Shown here piece after piece: positions 50,076-62,554 of a stretch of DNA of 64,000 bases. How positions within the stretch are numbered: the first letter of the stretch is position 1; every line of letters starts with the position of its first letter. The position numbers and the translations under genes were made by a program. The DNA comes from Trichoplusia ni. Its lineage: Eukaryota; Arthropoda; Insecta; Lepidoptera; Noctuidae. The DNA lies in NCBI RefSeq assembly GCF_003590095.1, contig NC_039486.1, positions 8,182,336 through 8,246,335 on the forward strand, read 5' to 3'. The notes beneath the pieces are model-generated. The model was not told where the DNA came from, searched no databases, and saw nothing but the letters and a program-made list of their open reading frames with translations.

Positions 50076-52240
50076 AGATAACAAAAAACTTTTTTTCCAA
50101 AGCACGATTTAATATTACCTGAAATCCTTAATTTCTATATGCTGTTGGTTTAAATTAAATGTCAATGCCATTTAAAACCTTCAACTGGAATTAACTAAAA
50201 CCAGTTCATTTCAACATTGTGGGTCTTTTAATGTGTAGCAAGGGCCAGAGAAATATTTAGTGGCATAGCAACATAAATCTCGAAACGCAAAAAAAGGCGA
50301 AAGTCGTATGTGACTTCACGTTCGAAGTTTGAATTTTACGAGAGTAGCTCATATCATGGAATAAAGGACACACATTCATGACCAAAAAAAATAGTGTCCA
50401 AGGATGTACGTGAAACAGTAGGTAATGAAAAACGGAAATATCATATTCAATAGGACAATTCCAACAGTCATTCTTGGTGTAGTTGTGTCTGACTCTTGTA
50501 GATTTGTACCTCATTATGTTTTTGCCCCGCAACACCCAACATTACCTTCTTTTAGTCGGTATTAAGTTAGAAGTTTGTTGATCCCACGTTTACGAGGCTG
50601 TCAACATTTTTTGCTACTCGTCTTCTATTATAACAATACATTCTTATACATTATATTTGTCTTGTTATTCGATGGTATGTACATAAAAAAAGTTAAGCAT
50701 ATTTAAAGTATTACATGCTGTGTTATTGCTAATCTTTATGTAATAGTGTGATTTAGATTTATTATGTTATTCAATGATTGAACAGAACTTGTTGGTGTTA
50801 ACAGTTAATGATGGGGAGAAGTTTTACAACTTTCTTCGTAATCGTTTTGACATTTTTATGTGTCAATAGTCAATATATCTATATAAGTTAATGTTTTAAA
50901 CCATATCTATAAAACAAAGGGATATTACAGTTATAGGAAACAAATGCACATCGACATCAGCCATATTAATATTTATCGTCATGACATTCAAACTACGTAT
51001 GAGTTTTATGAAAGATTCTGATAAGGTTGAGATTCATGAATTCAGATTTCATGTAAGACCTTTTTCATCACATATATTAAAGGCAATGAACTTCACAAAG
51101 AGCATTGACTGCCAATAACTTCAGATAGTGACTAAAAAAAGGTGCAGTCATTCAAATGTTATTCGCTACACGGGCTTAGTCAGGATCGCGATCCATGATC
51201 AAAAGCTATGATCCATGATTGACCTTCAATTTATTTTGTACGCGCTGAACCTGGGTCGCGTTTGTTGCGTCTAATAAGAATATCAGTCGAGATCCGCATG
51301 TCTATAAAGCCACCTTATTTACATAAAGTTCTTAAAACAATCCCTCATCCCCAATCAGATGTTTCCAAGAAATGATGGATACATTTTACATAATTAGGAA
51401 AGCGCGACATTTGGGAGGCGGCATCAGATTATCCGAAACCAAAGTAGTCTCATTATTTCACGAGTGTGTTCTCGGAAACAGCATAAATCAACAGAATATT
51501 TTTTTACTTTACCATTGAAGAGTTAAAAATTGTATGATTTCCATCGAAATATTTTAATTAAATTTCGTTTGATAAACTATTTATTATTGCAAAATAATAT
51601 CTATATACGAGTAATACACATATAAAAATATGATGTCGTAATCAATCTTATTGAATGTTAAACTACCGTAACAGTTCTGTGTGTAAATAGAAAATAAAAC
51701 TAATAAAAAAAAATTCTCAAGAATTCATCGAACAATCCTTTATAGGTGAGAATAAGACAAATACAACAAAATATTCAGTAAAAAAACAGAAGACTGAAGT
51801 GCAAAAAATACTACAAACTACTTAACATTGTTTCAATACGGCTTTAAAAGGCAATAGCTGTAATCCTCGACAAACAGCAATTTAATTTTACGATGGAAAT
51901 AAATAAAATCAATTGCTCAATATAGGAGAATCTTTAGCTAGTGTCGACTCAACTGATAGTTGAAGATTGCGAGTCTTAGTTAGTCTTAATTGCAATTGAG
52001 TATATTGCATTTTTAATTAAATTGTTTAAGATGTTCTGAAGTAATCGTTGTTTAGTATGTATTATAGTATATTTATTTAAAGTTGTATTTTATTAGATTA
52101 TGGTAGAATTTGTTTCGAAGTCATGACTGAATACATATCTTCTTTCCACTTAACTGCTTCCGCACATGTTGTTTGTCGTTTAAAACTTGGGTCTCGGGAT
52201 ATCCCCCGCAACACAAGAACTAAATTAATCTAAACTGAAC
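50076..52240. other. AT-rich non-coding DNA
   Basis: No gene or repeat recognised. The 92-codon minus-strand frame at 50257-50535 has two hydrophobic stretches but no known motif. Confidence 0.4.
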
Positions 52241-52400
52241 AACCCGCGGGTGTTTCACAAACATTCAAGTCACATTCTCAAAAACATCCAGACTTAGAAC
52301 AAGTATTCGTGGGTCAGACTAATGCTTGGCATATGCGGAGATCGAACCCGCGAAAAACGGCACACAGTGGGTAACCTTTACCACTCTGCTATACTACAGC
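52241..52400 (-). mobile_element. tRNA-derived SINE, family C, copy 4
   Basis: AACCCGCGGGTGTTTCACAAACATTCAAGTCACATTC...ACATCCAGACTTAGAACAAGTATTCGTGGGTC...CATATGCGGAGATCGAACCCGCG...GGGTAACCTTTACCACTCTGCTAT. The reverse complement shows a good B-box, GGTTCGATCTCC, and an A-box-like TAGCAGAGTGGTAAAGG. Confidence 0.7.
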
Positions 52401-52984
52401 TTATTAAATCAGGACCTACCATTACCCACACCACATCCTTAGAGTACTGAATTGTTTACCTGCGACGATCTTTAAAAATCCAGTATCTTCATATAGCTGG
52501 ACGTGCTGGATCATCAATTCTGTCATGTATCTGATTTGAACAGCAAGTTTATAACCTCTTTCATATTTCCTTTTTCGTCAAACCCAATAGGTATACAAAA
52601 ATCGAATGATATAACGCCTTATCAGCGTATACAAACTAATTATACTCTCACGGTGATTTCTTAAGATTAATTTATTTTGACACCCAAAAGTAATATGGAT
52701 GTCATTAATCTGTACCCTTCCCTTCAATTTATTGACGATGGCTGTAAGGGGTTATTTTGTAAGGGAACTTTCCCATTACGTGCATAGAAAATATCCGATA
52801 AGGAAGATACTATAGGGCAGGAAATACAGGATAGGTATTTCCTCATTGTATATTTTCGCATTAAAATTTAAAACTATGGAGTGTTAAACTAAAAATTTAA
52901 GACTGGCAGAGTGGTGTCTAAACGACCACTATGCCAACTGACTGTATGTCTTGTTTTATGTACAGTCTATTAAAAAAACATTCA

Positions 52985-53145
52985 CTCACACATAAAACCT
53001 GTCAAACGTGAGTTGAACTCGCAACAGAGGGTTCCGTACGAATAGGTTAATAGACAAGCATTAGTCCTATCAATGCCAAAACCTCCTCTACACGGGAAGA
53101 GACCTGTACCCTGCATTGGGACGTATATAGGTAGTCTGAGTTAAT
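52985..53145 (-). repeat. SINE/LINE fragments
   Basis: GTCAAACGTGAGTTGAACTCGCAACAGAGGGTTCC...TAGTCCTATCAATGCCA looks like a decayed tRNA-SINE; AAACCTCCTCTACACGGGAAGAGACCTGTACCCTGCATTGGGACGTATATAGG resembles the LINE 3' end AGGAGGCC...CCCAGCAGTGGGACG. Confidence 0.4.
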
Positions 53146-53739
53146 AAAGCATTAGCCCAAATATGATTTAAGCGGTAGTATCGAAATACTTTTTCTAAGT
53201 AGAAATCATTTTATTATAAGCCCTGCAACAAAAGGATACTACAACAGCAATTACTAAATCAAAGAAAGAGACGCTAGATTATTCTTTACGATAACTTTTC
53301 TAATCAATATTAATGTTAATCACACATTTAGTATATAACAAATATAAACAAGATAGTTAAGATAAGATACCAAAATACAAGTTTTATTAAACACCACGAT
53401 AAAAGTAACATTTGCTGTCAGTTTGTATAAGATTAAATATTAATGAGAGAGTTTTTTGCTTTAGTGATTTGTAAAAAATATATACGGAAATAAACTTCGC
53501 ATTATGCAGATATTTTGTGTTTAGTCTAGCAGTGAACAGAGTTACTGTGGCCTGACGAAAACGTCAAAAGAACGCTTGAGTGACGTTTGAATTTTATAAT
53601 CGAGCGGTAAGTAAGTACATACTTGAATTTACACACATAACTCAAGCATAGATGGACCATTCCAGCCATTTTTTCTGTATTTTCCTTAAGGTCCACAAAG
53701 GTTTTAATACTTAATAAAAAAAATCAAAATCGAGGGGTT

Positions 53740-53807
53740 CGAGGCTACATCTTATATCGCTCGCTGTAAACTGATGTCCACGCGGACAGAGTCGCGGCAA
53801 TAGCTAG
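53740..53807 (+). mobile_element. Helitron-like 3'-end fragment
   Basis: CATCTTATATCGCTCG...CTGATGTCCACGCGGACAGAGTCGCGGCAATAGCTAG then T. Same terminus family as 59047-59325; the 5' part is missing. Confidence 0.5.
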
Positions 53808-55436
53808 TTTGGAATAAATTAAAGATATTTGAACCAAAGATCGAAATTTGAATAATGAACTTTATAATAAAGTTAATACGCTGACTTTTATCTAACTAGG
53901 TTGACATTGATCTCAAATAACGTGATTCTTATTCATCATCAAAGTTTAAATATATCAAAATAAATACTCAACCCGCAACTCAATTCATTGCAATTTGTGG
54001 GCAGCCGTCAAAAGGATTATTTTAACGTAAGCAGCTATAAACTCGCCTATTTCGGTGTTGCTACAAAACTCAAATAGCTTTTGTTTAAGTACTCGAGTGT
54101 TGGAATAGCAGAGAGTGCTACTCAAACGCCAAGCCGCGTACGTACGCTTTTTATAGTAAATTGCGATTTAAGTTCAGTCGAATATGGAAATTTGTTCAGC
54201 ACGTTGACAATGGGCTAGTTCCTATTACTTTGGACTGTATACAGTCATTGAAGTGCCGTGCACAAAAGCTTGCACTTGCGAGAAGGTACGTTCTTTTGAA
54301 ATTTTCTACATTATAAACAGAATGAGCCCCAGATGCAGGTATTAAACTGCTTTTTATAAGCAGTCGCCATGATATTGCGTCGCTACTGCTGCCGAGGATT
54401 ATATGTAAAATACCAGATCGGGCATTCTTTACACCCCCTATGTAATATGCAGACGCCAGTTTATATTGTTTCGTGTAATTGAATACAAGGCCCAAACCCA
54501 AGCAAATCTATAGTTGTATAATGTTAAGCTTGATATTATAAATACAACTTATAGGACTTTGAGAAACATGTGTCAAAACTGAAAACGACTCGAATACATT
54601 ACTCTCACTCAATTAGCGGGATTTAGCGAGAGTGGACGTAGTCCTTAAATAAATAAGTACATATAATGCGTTCTAAATTGAGTTTATTTTCAAGTAACCT
54701 TTCACGTTACACAAGTGAATTCTTGTGTAGAGTGCTAAGTGGGTATGTGTGTACTTTTAGATGGAAGAAAATGATAAAAAAATATTATATTAGGATTACT
54801 TAATTTTTTGGCATTAGAAGTTATTCAATTCGTCAATTCAATACTTTTGAATATTTCGATATTTTGAATTATTCGAAAAAAAGTGACTTGTCACCGAAAG
54901 GGACTCTTTGCTCTCACACTAATCTAGCCACTAAATAACCTTACAAAATGTATTAACAAAAAACACAACAAACAAAACAAAACAAAAAGTATGTTATGGG
55001 ATACAAAATAGCATTTAAATTCATCCCCAGTATGTACAGACCCCACAAAATGCGTCAGATTGAATACAGATCACCGATACAGTTATGCGTGACACAATGT
55101 GAAATTGAAATTTCTGAACGATATGAAACGAATCAATGCGGTGTTTACTGATCATAGGATTGAAGGATTCATTTTTTAAACAATAACCTCAAATGTAGAG
55201 ATTCCTTTCATTAGAAATGGCGGTTAGAATGACAAATGAAAGTAGGTCAAACGCCAGGGCTTTATTTTTCATTACATTTGCTACCAGCAGCCTACGTTAG
55301 ATCCACTGTAAGTCTGTAATTACACTGAGCAAATCTCAAATCAAAATTATAAACTACGATCTTCGACTTTCTCAAGTATTGTTACATAGTAAGTGGAAAT
55401 ATTGTAAGACGATCAAGCTTTAATTGCCTCTAAAAT
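53808..55436. other. Non-coding DNA
   Basis: The 101-codon minus-strand frame at 54196-54501 has no recognisable domain. A CAAAA-rich simple repeat lies at 54957-54988. Confidence 0.4.
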
Positions 55437-55605
55437 CTGACCTCCTCAACCGTGTTACCTGGGCAACACGTAGGACTGATTGTTAGACTTTCTAGCTTCT
55501 AACTACCCATAACAACCTATCAAAGATGTATAAATAAAATCCGGGACCCGCAATTTAATGTACTGTGCTGACCGACCGCAACAAGGGCCGCTTAACCTGT
55601 GATCG
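55437..55605 (-). mobile_element. 5S-rRNA-derived SINE, copy 2
   Basis: The reverse complement begins CGATCACAGGTTAAGCGGCC, close to the 5S rRNA stretch GATCACCGAAGTTAAGC, then GCGGTCGGTCAGCAC in the C-box position. The body is shared with 6395-6679 (TACATCTTTGATAGG...TGTTGCCCAGGTAACACGGTTGAGGAGGTCAG). Confidence 0.65.
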
Positions 55606-56089
55606 ATCATCATCATCATTAGCTCGTGGCTAAGTTAAATTTATTAAAATAACACAATAAGATATACAAATCGAAAAAGAATACCTAATCAATTAAGCGA
55701 GAACTTTCAATAGCATTAAAGCTACTGTCTTTGATATTAATAAAAGGAGCGAAGGTGTTAATCAAGAAAATTCAGAAGGGCGAAGCGGAAAATTACTAAA
55801 GAATATTAAGCAATATGCACAAAGTTGGTCTGTCACGTGCGACAAATGAACGAGCGGAGGCTTACGGAGGTAATTTATACGGCAATTGTGACTTGAAAAT
55901 GTATAGAGCGGCGAACGAACATATGTTACTTGAGCGTAACGTTATTTGTTACCGCGTATCTCAGATATATCGGTAGATTTTCTCCAAACTCGAAAAGTTC
56001 TAGCCAACTGTTCGAGTTGAAAAATCTGCGGCGCATTGTAAAAGCAATACTTTCAAATAAAACACAGAATAGACTTAAAGTGAAACATG

Positions 56090-56310
56090 TTTAGGGTTCC
56101 AGAGTTAGCGAGAACACTATTCCTTGTTTTTATCTGTCCGTCTGTTAGCTCGTCAATCATCAGGCTGTATCACTAAACAATTAAAACTAGACCAGTGTTT
56201 TTTTTACAAGGGATTTTTCTGTTGGCCCTATAACATCAAATAATAGAAATAAGCATCCAAGTTAAGCAGAGATTGGTCGGGTCACAAATTTGACGGGTAG
56301 GCATTTTTAA
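56090..56310 (+). repeat. Dispersed repeat, CCGTCTGTC family
   Basis: TTTAGGGTTCCAGAGTTAGCGAGAACACTATTCC...TATCTGTCCGTCTGTTAGCTCGTCAATCATCAGGCTGTATCACTAAACAATTAAAACTAGACCAG; downstream GGTCGGGTCACAAATTTGACGGGTAGGC belongs to the far end. Confidence 0.55.
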
Positions 56311-56812
56311 TCGCAAATTTTGTATTTCTTTGTGCTGTTTATACGGACGCCAGAGTCGTCAGTGCGAATCGCACTTAACTGATTTCGCTTTGATAAATAC
56401 GAAGTTTACTCAAGGACTCGTAATTAATGAAATAGAAGAAATAACTTCACATAATGTGAGTCAAGCTTTCAAAAGCATTTCTTTAAATTGTGTAATTATT
56501 TTCTCTGTTCTCTTATTACTCTGAAAGGAATTTATTTTGCTAGTATTCGTAGTTTAATAAGCAATGCCTTTGGTCTAATAAGTAATACAATCACTTTTGT
56601 CTTTACTGCTTCTTTGAGTACTATAAAAAGTATCGTTTCATTTATGAGCAATTAAATCGTTTGTAACTACAGCCTGCATTACAACATTTACAAATTCTTG
56701 TTTAATTATTCTTGATTCAGGAAATAAGCTTGAAACTTAAAATTAATTTTAATCGGTGTTGTTTTTTGCTGTAATGTTATGCTAACCACTGTTTTTATAC
56801 TTACACAGGAAC

Positions 56813-57005
56813 ATTTGAATAAGGAATTCTACTCTCGAACTATGACGATAGCATGATGACGTCATGATAACAATTACCGAACAAACTTTTCTACAATACT
56901 CCTTGGTGACCTATAGACAGTTGATTTTTGAATACGGAATTCTAATCACAAGCTATGACGATGGCATGATGACGTCAAGATAACAATTTCCTTTGTGACC
57001 TATAG
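56813..57005 (+). repeat. Imperfect tandem duplication carrying two CRE octamers
   Basis: Unit 1 (about 56813-56924) and unit 2 (about 56925-57005) share TTGAATA-GGAATTCTA, CTATGACGATRGCATGATGACGTCA, GATAACAATT and GTGACCTATAGACRG. TGACGTCA lies at 56857-56864 and 56970-56977. Unit 1 has about 30 bp extra in its second half. Confidence 0.7.
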
Positions 57006-57237
57006 ACGAGTTACTTCTCTGAGCGACGCGAGATAAAGAATGGTTCAAATGTATTAAATGTCCAAGTTAAAGTCACGTCACTCTTCGAAAAGGAACGTCA
57101 TTTCGCTACTCACTTTAAAGTTTATTCTAATCTGATGTGATTGAAGACTATTTAATCTACTATATATTTTACCCTCACTTATCATATTGAAATGATAGAT
57201 TCCGTCTATATATTATAATATCCTATATAATACGAGC

Positions 57238-57345
57238 ATATATACGCCCCACTGCTGGGCACAGACCTCTTTCCGTATAGGGACGGTTTAAGCTTTGATC
57301 ACCACGCTAGCTCACTGCAAGTTGGCGATTTTTGAAATGCTAATA
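57238..57345 (+). repeat. LINE-derived fragment
   Basis: ACGCCCCACTGCTGGGCACAGACCTCTTTCCGTATAGGGACGGTTTAAGC...CACCACGCTAGCTCACTGCAAGTTGGCGATTTTTGAAAT is the clearest copy in the window; relatives lie at 47235 and, inverted, near 53085 and 63495. Confidence 0.6.
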
Positions 57346-57464
57346 TTTGGAATTCAGATTTTTCTTTCGGTATTTTCCTACGCTATTTATCAAAGATGTC
57401 TAGAATATTGAGAAAAAAAAAGTTGCCCTTCTTTAGTAAGTTAACTTTGAAGAAGTCACATTAA

Positions 57465-57560
57465 TATTTTGCCTGAGTTGGAATTGAACCTGTGTGTCGT
57501 GTGTTAACACCGTGCATGTAACCGCAAGGCTAAAACTACATTACCGCAAGGTCACCACCA
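57465..57560 (-). mobile_element. tRNA-SINE-like fragment
   Basis: GCCTGAGTTGGAATTGAACCTGTGTGTC...ATGTAACCGCAAGGCTAAAACTAC: the reverse complement GGTTCAATTCCAACTC resembles a B-box. Too short for family assignment. Confidence 0.35.
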
Positions 57561-57988
57561 GCTTTCGTCTTAAACAGTATTATTTAATACCAGTTTACGT
57601 TGGATCAAGCGGAAATTTTAATCTAGTTTAATTCGTTACACCTGCCTTCTCAAACATTTTACTCGCGAACTTCCTTTAAGTGCCTTTTATATTATCTCTT
57701 TGACATTTTTATTAACTTTTGATTTATTTAAATATTAACACATGTAAAGTGATAAATCACGTTAGTGTTAAAACTGTCTGGATAAAATATGAAGTATGTT
57801 TATCCGTCACCTTCAATTACCATAAGATCATTTGACATTTGTTTCGTTAAACTCTCTTGGCCCGCACGCATGTTACAAATAATTACACCTAGTGTTTCTT
57901 ATCAATAAATTCTAAGTCCCTTTTGTCTTTATGTATTCTGTTCTAAGAATTCTAAATGATAGATTAATTGATTACATATTGTCTTGTA

Positions 57989-58215
57989 CTAGCTTTTCGC
58001 CCGCGGCATCGCCCGCGTCGAGGTCGGTTATATCGCGTTACCAAGAGAACTCTTTAAAAATCCAGGATAAGAACTATCCTATGTTCTTTCTCAAGGTCAA
58101 TTCTATCTCTGTACCAAATTTCATTAAAATCGGTTCAGTGGTTTTGACGTGAAAGCGTACCAGACAGACAGACAGACAGACAGAGTTACTTTCGCATTTA
58201 TAATATTAGTAAGGA
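57989..58215 (-). mobile_element. Lep1-like non-autonomous Helitron, copy 2
   Basis: Minus strand TCCTTACTAATATTATAAATGCG...AAAAGCTAG between A and T. It shares essentially the whole body with 11474-11688. The CAGA run is expanded to about six units (58162-58185) against three at 11.6 kb. Confidence 0.8.
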
Positions 58216-59046
58216 TGATTATACTCACCAATCCTCTCGGCCCCGCGGCCTCATCACTGCTTTTCAAAGTAAGATCACAGCAGTTGTGAAAAAAAGACCC
58301 CGCTATAGCCGTGTAGTGCGCTGTCACGCTTCCACAAGTACAACAAATACTTTAAGAAATGTTTTATGTTTCGGTGTTTATCAGGTAATCCTTAAAAAAA
58401 CGTCGGATATTTCAGAGAGTGTTAAAAATAAAGAAAAAATCAACTAAACAAATCAATTTAACTTTAATTTCTACGCATTTTAGATTACTCCATTTAATAT
58501 TAAATAAGTATTATTAAGTCTATTTCATTCAAAACAATTAACCAACAGTCAAATATTTAATTAATACGTAAGAGCGTATCAAAGTCAATTTCGCTACAAA
58601 CAAAATTTAATTTTAAATTAAGTTCTTTCCGCTTGAATAAATAATTCTGCTTAAATAAACATGATTGTTAAAATTAATTAATTGCGAGACAAGTGTTAAA
58701 TACTTACATTTTCACTACATACCTACTTATGTAGGTACTTGATGTATAGTAAATAAGAATCCAAAAGTAATTTATTATTATTAATAACTACGTAGCACTT
58801 TTGTAAGTCAAGATTACCATTTGCACATTGCTCAGAAGGGCTACCATTATTGTGGCTAATCAGTTATTGTGTACATTGTTACATCATTGCAGTTGTGGGT
58901 AAAAGACACCACTATATTTCGTAGAGCAGCGTCCCTTTTTGACGTCTGCTAGAATATTACTTCAATTACTATATACATTTTGGTTGAATGTCTAACACGA
59001 CTACACTTCTTCAGTGCTCGACGTATGAAGGTACAAAGAAAAATTA

Positions 59047-59325
59047 TCTATACTAATATATAAAGCATTTTGTTTGTTTAATTGATTGTTTGTTTGTTTG
59101 AACGCGCTAATTTCAGGAACTACTGGTTAAAATTGAAAAATTCATTTTGTGTTCAATAGATCATTCATCGCGGAAGGTTTTAGGCTATAAACCATCACGC
59201 TGCTGGGAATAGGAGGAATAATAATAGGAGTGAAGATACAATGGAAAATGTGGAAAAAACAGGGTAGATATAAATCATAACTTATATCTTCTAACCACGC
59301 AGATGAAGTCGCGGGCAACAGCTAG
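59047..59325 (+). mobile_element. Non-autonomous Helitron-like element, complete, relative of 7628-7900
   Basis: It starts TCTATACTAATATATAAAGC after an A and ends GCGGGCAACAGCTAG before a T. GAACGCGCTAATTTC, GTGTTCAATAGATCATTC, GGCTATAAACCATCACGCTGC and GAAGATACAATGGAAAATGTG correspond to the reverse complement of 7628-7900. Confidence 0.8.
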
Positions 59326-60390
59326 TCCTCAATATGTTATTAAGGTATTAAGTTTTGCACGTAATGCCTTGGGATCTATCTGTCGATTCTATTCGTTAGG
59401 CCGCGGTTAAATAAAGCCCTTGGGTTAGACCGCTACTTAAACGAGATTAACCCTCTGTTTCTGAAAAGCTGACCGATACAGTCTATTGTTAACACTAATG
59501 ATCATGATGGTGCCCAATAAACTAAACCCAAGGATAAGTGATTAAGATTCAAAGGGGTTGACCGAAAGGGTGATCCGGGCACAACGCAAGGCAAAGAAAG
59601 GAATATGAGTCTGACACTTGCTTCCGCTCAGCTGAAAGCGGGAGGAATAATTTGATGATAATTTTTATCTGTGTGGTCTTGCAAAAAATTTTGTTTGTTT
59701 GTATATAGGGTGTAGAATATTATATGTATAGAGTTGAGATTACTGATATAACAATCAACCCCTTTCTGAGCGTATTATCCTTAGTTGGTTATTACTACTC
59801 TATGTGTTCATAAACTATCATATATGCTTTTGGTGCACAATTTTCTTACAACATAAATTAACGAAAGATCGCTGTCAGGTTTCAGAAAGCACGTAAAACA
59901 TTAAAAACGAACTGTCTAATAAAAATATATTTGACTTTCGTTATATCCTGACGATCTGATAAGAAGTCAATAATATTAATAGAGTGATGAAGTTATGTAT
60001 GTCAATTCATATTAACTCTTGTCAATAGCTGGTGTTCATGTAATGTCAAAAGCAAAAACTATTTGCCACACAAGGGTCCCGAAAAACTCAGTTTTGCGTA
60101 ATTAAATCCTTGGGTCTATTATTTGAATTCAATCCAAATTGCAACTAACAAATATTAACATTCATTCAATTACATTTCCTTGTTCAATTCGCAATAGTAG
60201 GTAAATATGTAGTTGAAAAAGTTTTAGACAGTGACACTAGCTGTGGGTAATAAATGTCAGACACTCGGAAACTCGTTCACATTCGTACATACGTATGGTC
60301 GACTCAGTACCTATTTTAGAATCAGTATACCTATAGATATAGGCGTCTTAGATCAGTATAGGTGTACCTATAGTTTCTGGAATTCGAAAT
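59326..60390. other. Non-coding DNA
   Basis: Nothing recognisable; CGTAATGCCTTGGGATC...GGGTTGACCGAAAGGGTGATCC at 59360-59580 is slightly GC-richer without open frames. Confidence 0.4.
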
Positions 60391-60610
60391 CCTAACTCAT
60401 CATCAACCTAGCCTTTTCCCTATGTTCGGGTCGGCTTCCAGTCAAACTGGACGCAGCTAATTACTAGTGGTGTATAAGGAGCGACTGCCTATCCGATCTC
60501 CTCAACCCAGTTACCTGGACGACACGATACCCCACAGTTAGGCTGGTTGTCACACTCCCCGATTACCCGTAACGACTGTCAAAGACGTATCAATATATTA
60601 AACCCAAAGG
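60391..60610 (-). mobile_element. 5S-SINE body/tail, copy 3
   Basis: The reverse complement carries ...AACTGGGTTGAGGAGATCGGATAGGCAGTCGCTCC...GGAAGCCGACCCGAACATAGGGAAAAGGCTAGGTTGATGATGAG, the same body as 6395-6679 with a longer 3' tail. The 5S-like head is missing or beyond recognition. Confidence 0.55.
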
Positions 60611-61760
60611 ACAGACTTAATAGTTTGAGTGTACCTCTCCCTTATATTCAGTGTGCATTACAGTATAAATACAAGAAACAAATCCGAGATATTTCGCAAA
60701 CAAAAGTAGATTCATTTCACTTCAAGCTCATTTTAGGTCCCTATTCCCAAGCTATGTTATCATCAGATTCTAGTTTATCAACCTCTGAACTACGTGCGTG
60801 ATTTTGCCCGAATAAATTCGCGTCAAATTTTCATAAATATATAATACATTTTCGTTTGATATAATGATATGCGTCACTTAGCAACTATTTAACCTTAGCC
60901 TATATAGACTTTGGTTAGTAATTACTTTGTTAGCATTAGTCGTTAGATCGTAAGTAAGATGGTATAATTAATTTTACGACCTAATTAATGCAGTATAATT
61001 ATTGTTTGTAAAGAAGACTGCCAATTTCGTATGTATCAATCTATGTATATGCTAATTCTGAAACGATATGATTTTTGAAGGTTTTAAAATATTTTTTTGC
61101 ATATAAGAACTCATTTAGAAGGAAGAGTCTTCGATTTTATTAGACATCTCAGTTTGAATGTTAGGCGACATTTAAAGCGAGTGTCACCGTGGGGCAAGGC
61201 TATAGATAAAGATCTTAAAGTTATTACTCAACGCTATGAATGAGAAGAGAACCAAAAAAAAACGATAATGACCCATATCCATTCTTAATCGTTTTTCCAT
61301 TCATAAATGTTTTTATACAAAAGATATAGTCACCACTTAATAGGTTCCATCAATATATATTATATATTTTTTAACCACAAACGCTTAATTTACACTTAAT
61401 ACGTAGTCTTTTTTTAATCTCGGATGTCACATTAAAATAGAGCAATTTAATTAACAAGAGGTTCCAAAAAGGTTTGTACAAAATTCATCCCTTAAGGGAC
61501 AAAACGGAAGTGGAAAATTGTGTAAGGATACCGAAATATTTGTCTACATACACTCAACACACACTCTCAAGTCTTTGAGATCAAAACAAATGTAAAAATT
61601 CTTCAGTTGCGTAAAATATTTTTAAGGGAGAAATATGGTTCCACATTTATTATCGTATATTTTTCTGCACTTTAATTATTATATTCCTGAAACATGCATT
61701 AAAACTTTATTTATTTTAAATACTTCTAAACAACTATGACAAGAAAGCTAAAAATACGTA
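60611..61760. other. AT-rich non-coding DNA
   Basis: No gene or repeat recognised. Confidence 0.4.
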
Positions 61761-61761
61761 C

Positions 61762-61938
61762 TTTGTTTATAAATCCTGCTACCACATAACACAAAACAAT
61801 TATTAACTACACTGGCACTGTTTTTATTTATATTTTGTTATATTATTAACACGCACTGTTGAGATCGTACGCGGGAACTGGCGTTGGTCGAGTTGCGTCG
61901 TAGGCACGACAAAGTAGCGGCGCGGACACCTCACGACT
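61762..61938 (-). promoter_or_regulatory. CpG-rich putative promoter and non-coding first exon
   Basis: About 61850-62000 is strikingly CpG-rich for this window. On the minus strand TTCAGTC puts an arthropod initiator (TCAGT) A at 61938. TGTCG at +28 to +32 fits four of five positions of the downstream promoter element. The following 177 nt contain no long frame and end AACAAA/GTACGT, a donor consensus, at 61762/61761. A 5'UTR exon spliced to the receptor acceptor at 11069 would explain why that exon starts just before its ATG. Transcript evidence is absent; another gene is equally possible. Confidence 0.35.
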
Positions 61939-62110
61939 GAAGCAAACGTGCGATGCCGCTCTTGGCGGTGGACAAGCTGTCACTCTGAGGGTCAATGTCA
62001 GTGCTAGAGGGGTCTAAGGGAACACTGAACAAATTTCACTGATCAGGAAAGGAAATGAAGAGGGAATTGCTTTCAATTTTCAAGATTTGTGTCATGCGTT
62101 CGTAACAATG

Positions 62111-62173
62111 GACAACTATATTTTCATATCAAACAGTTCACGTAGAACTGTTTGATATGAAAATATAGTTGTC
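62111..62173. repeat. Perfect palindrome: 29-bp arms, 5-nt loop
   Basis: Left arm 62111-62139 (GACAACTATATTTTC...CAGTTC) and right arm 62145-62173 are exact reverse complements around ACGTA. It could be a small fold-back element, a young hairpin RNA source, or an assembly or cloning fold-back artefact. Confidence 0.9.
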
Positions 62174-62554
62174 TTATCCTATCTAACCCTGCATTTATAG
62201 AAATTATGTTAATGTGAACGAAAACAATAAAATATTATCAGCTAAGAAAAAAATATTTTCCATTTTAAACTAAGTACGAGTGCAAAACAAAAACAATGAA
62301 AATTACATGAATAGTTTGAATTCCATATCTTTATGTGTTTTCGTAGTATTGACACGTGGCTCAATAAAAATACTGCGAAACTCAAAGGAATTTCACATAG
62401 TTTCAGTGCGCTGATAAGAGTACTGCGTAATTATGCATCAAATCAAACATCGTTGTTTTTGCTCATGGGTTGGATATGAGAGTTTTCATTTCAATTGGGT
62501 TTTCCAGGCAGGTTTTAATGTAACAATTATTATAGTTGCAAGGTTCCAAATTGC

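Noticed and set aside
54196..54501. 101-codon minus-strand frame
   Set aside because: No domain, no conserved motif, ordinary AT-rich neighbourhood; this length is expected by chance in 64 kb.
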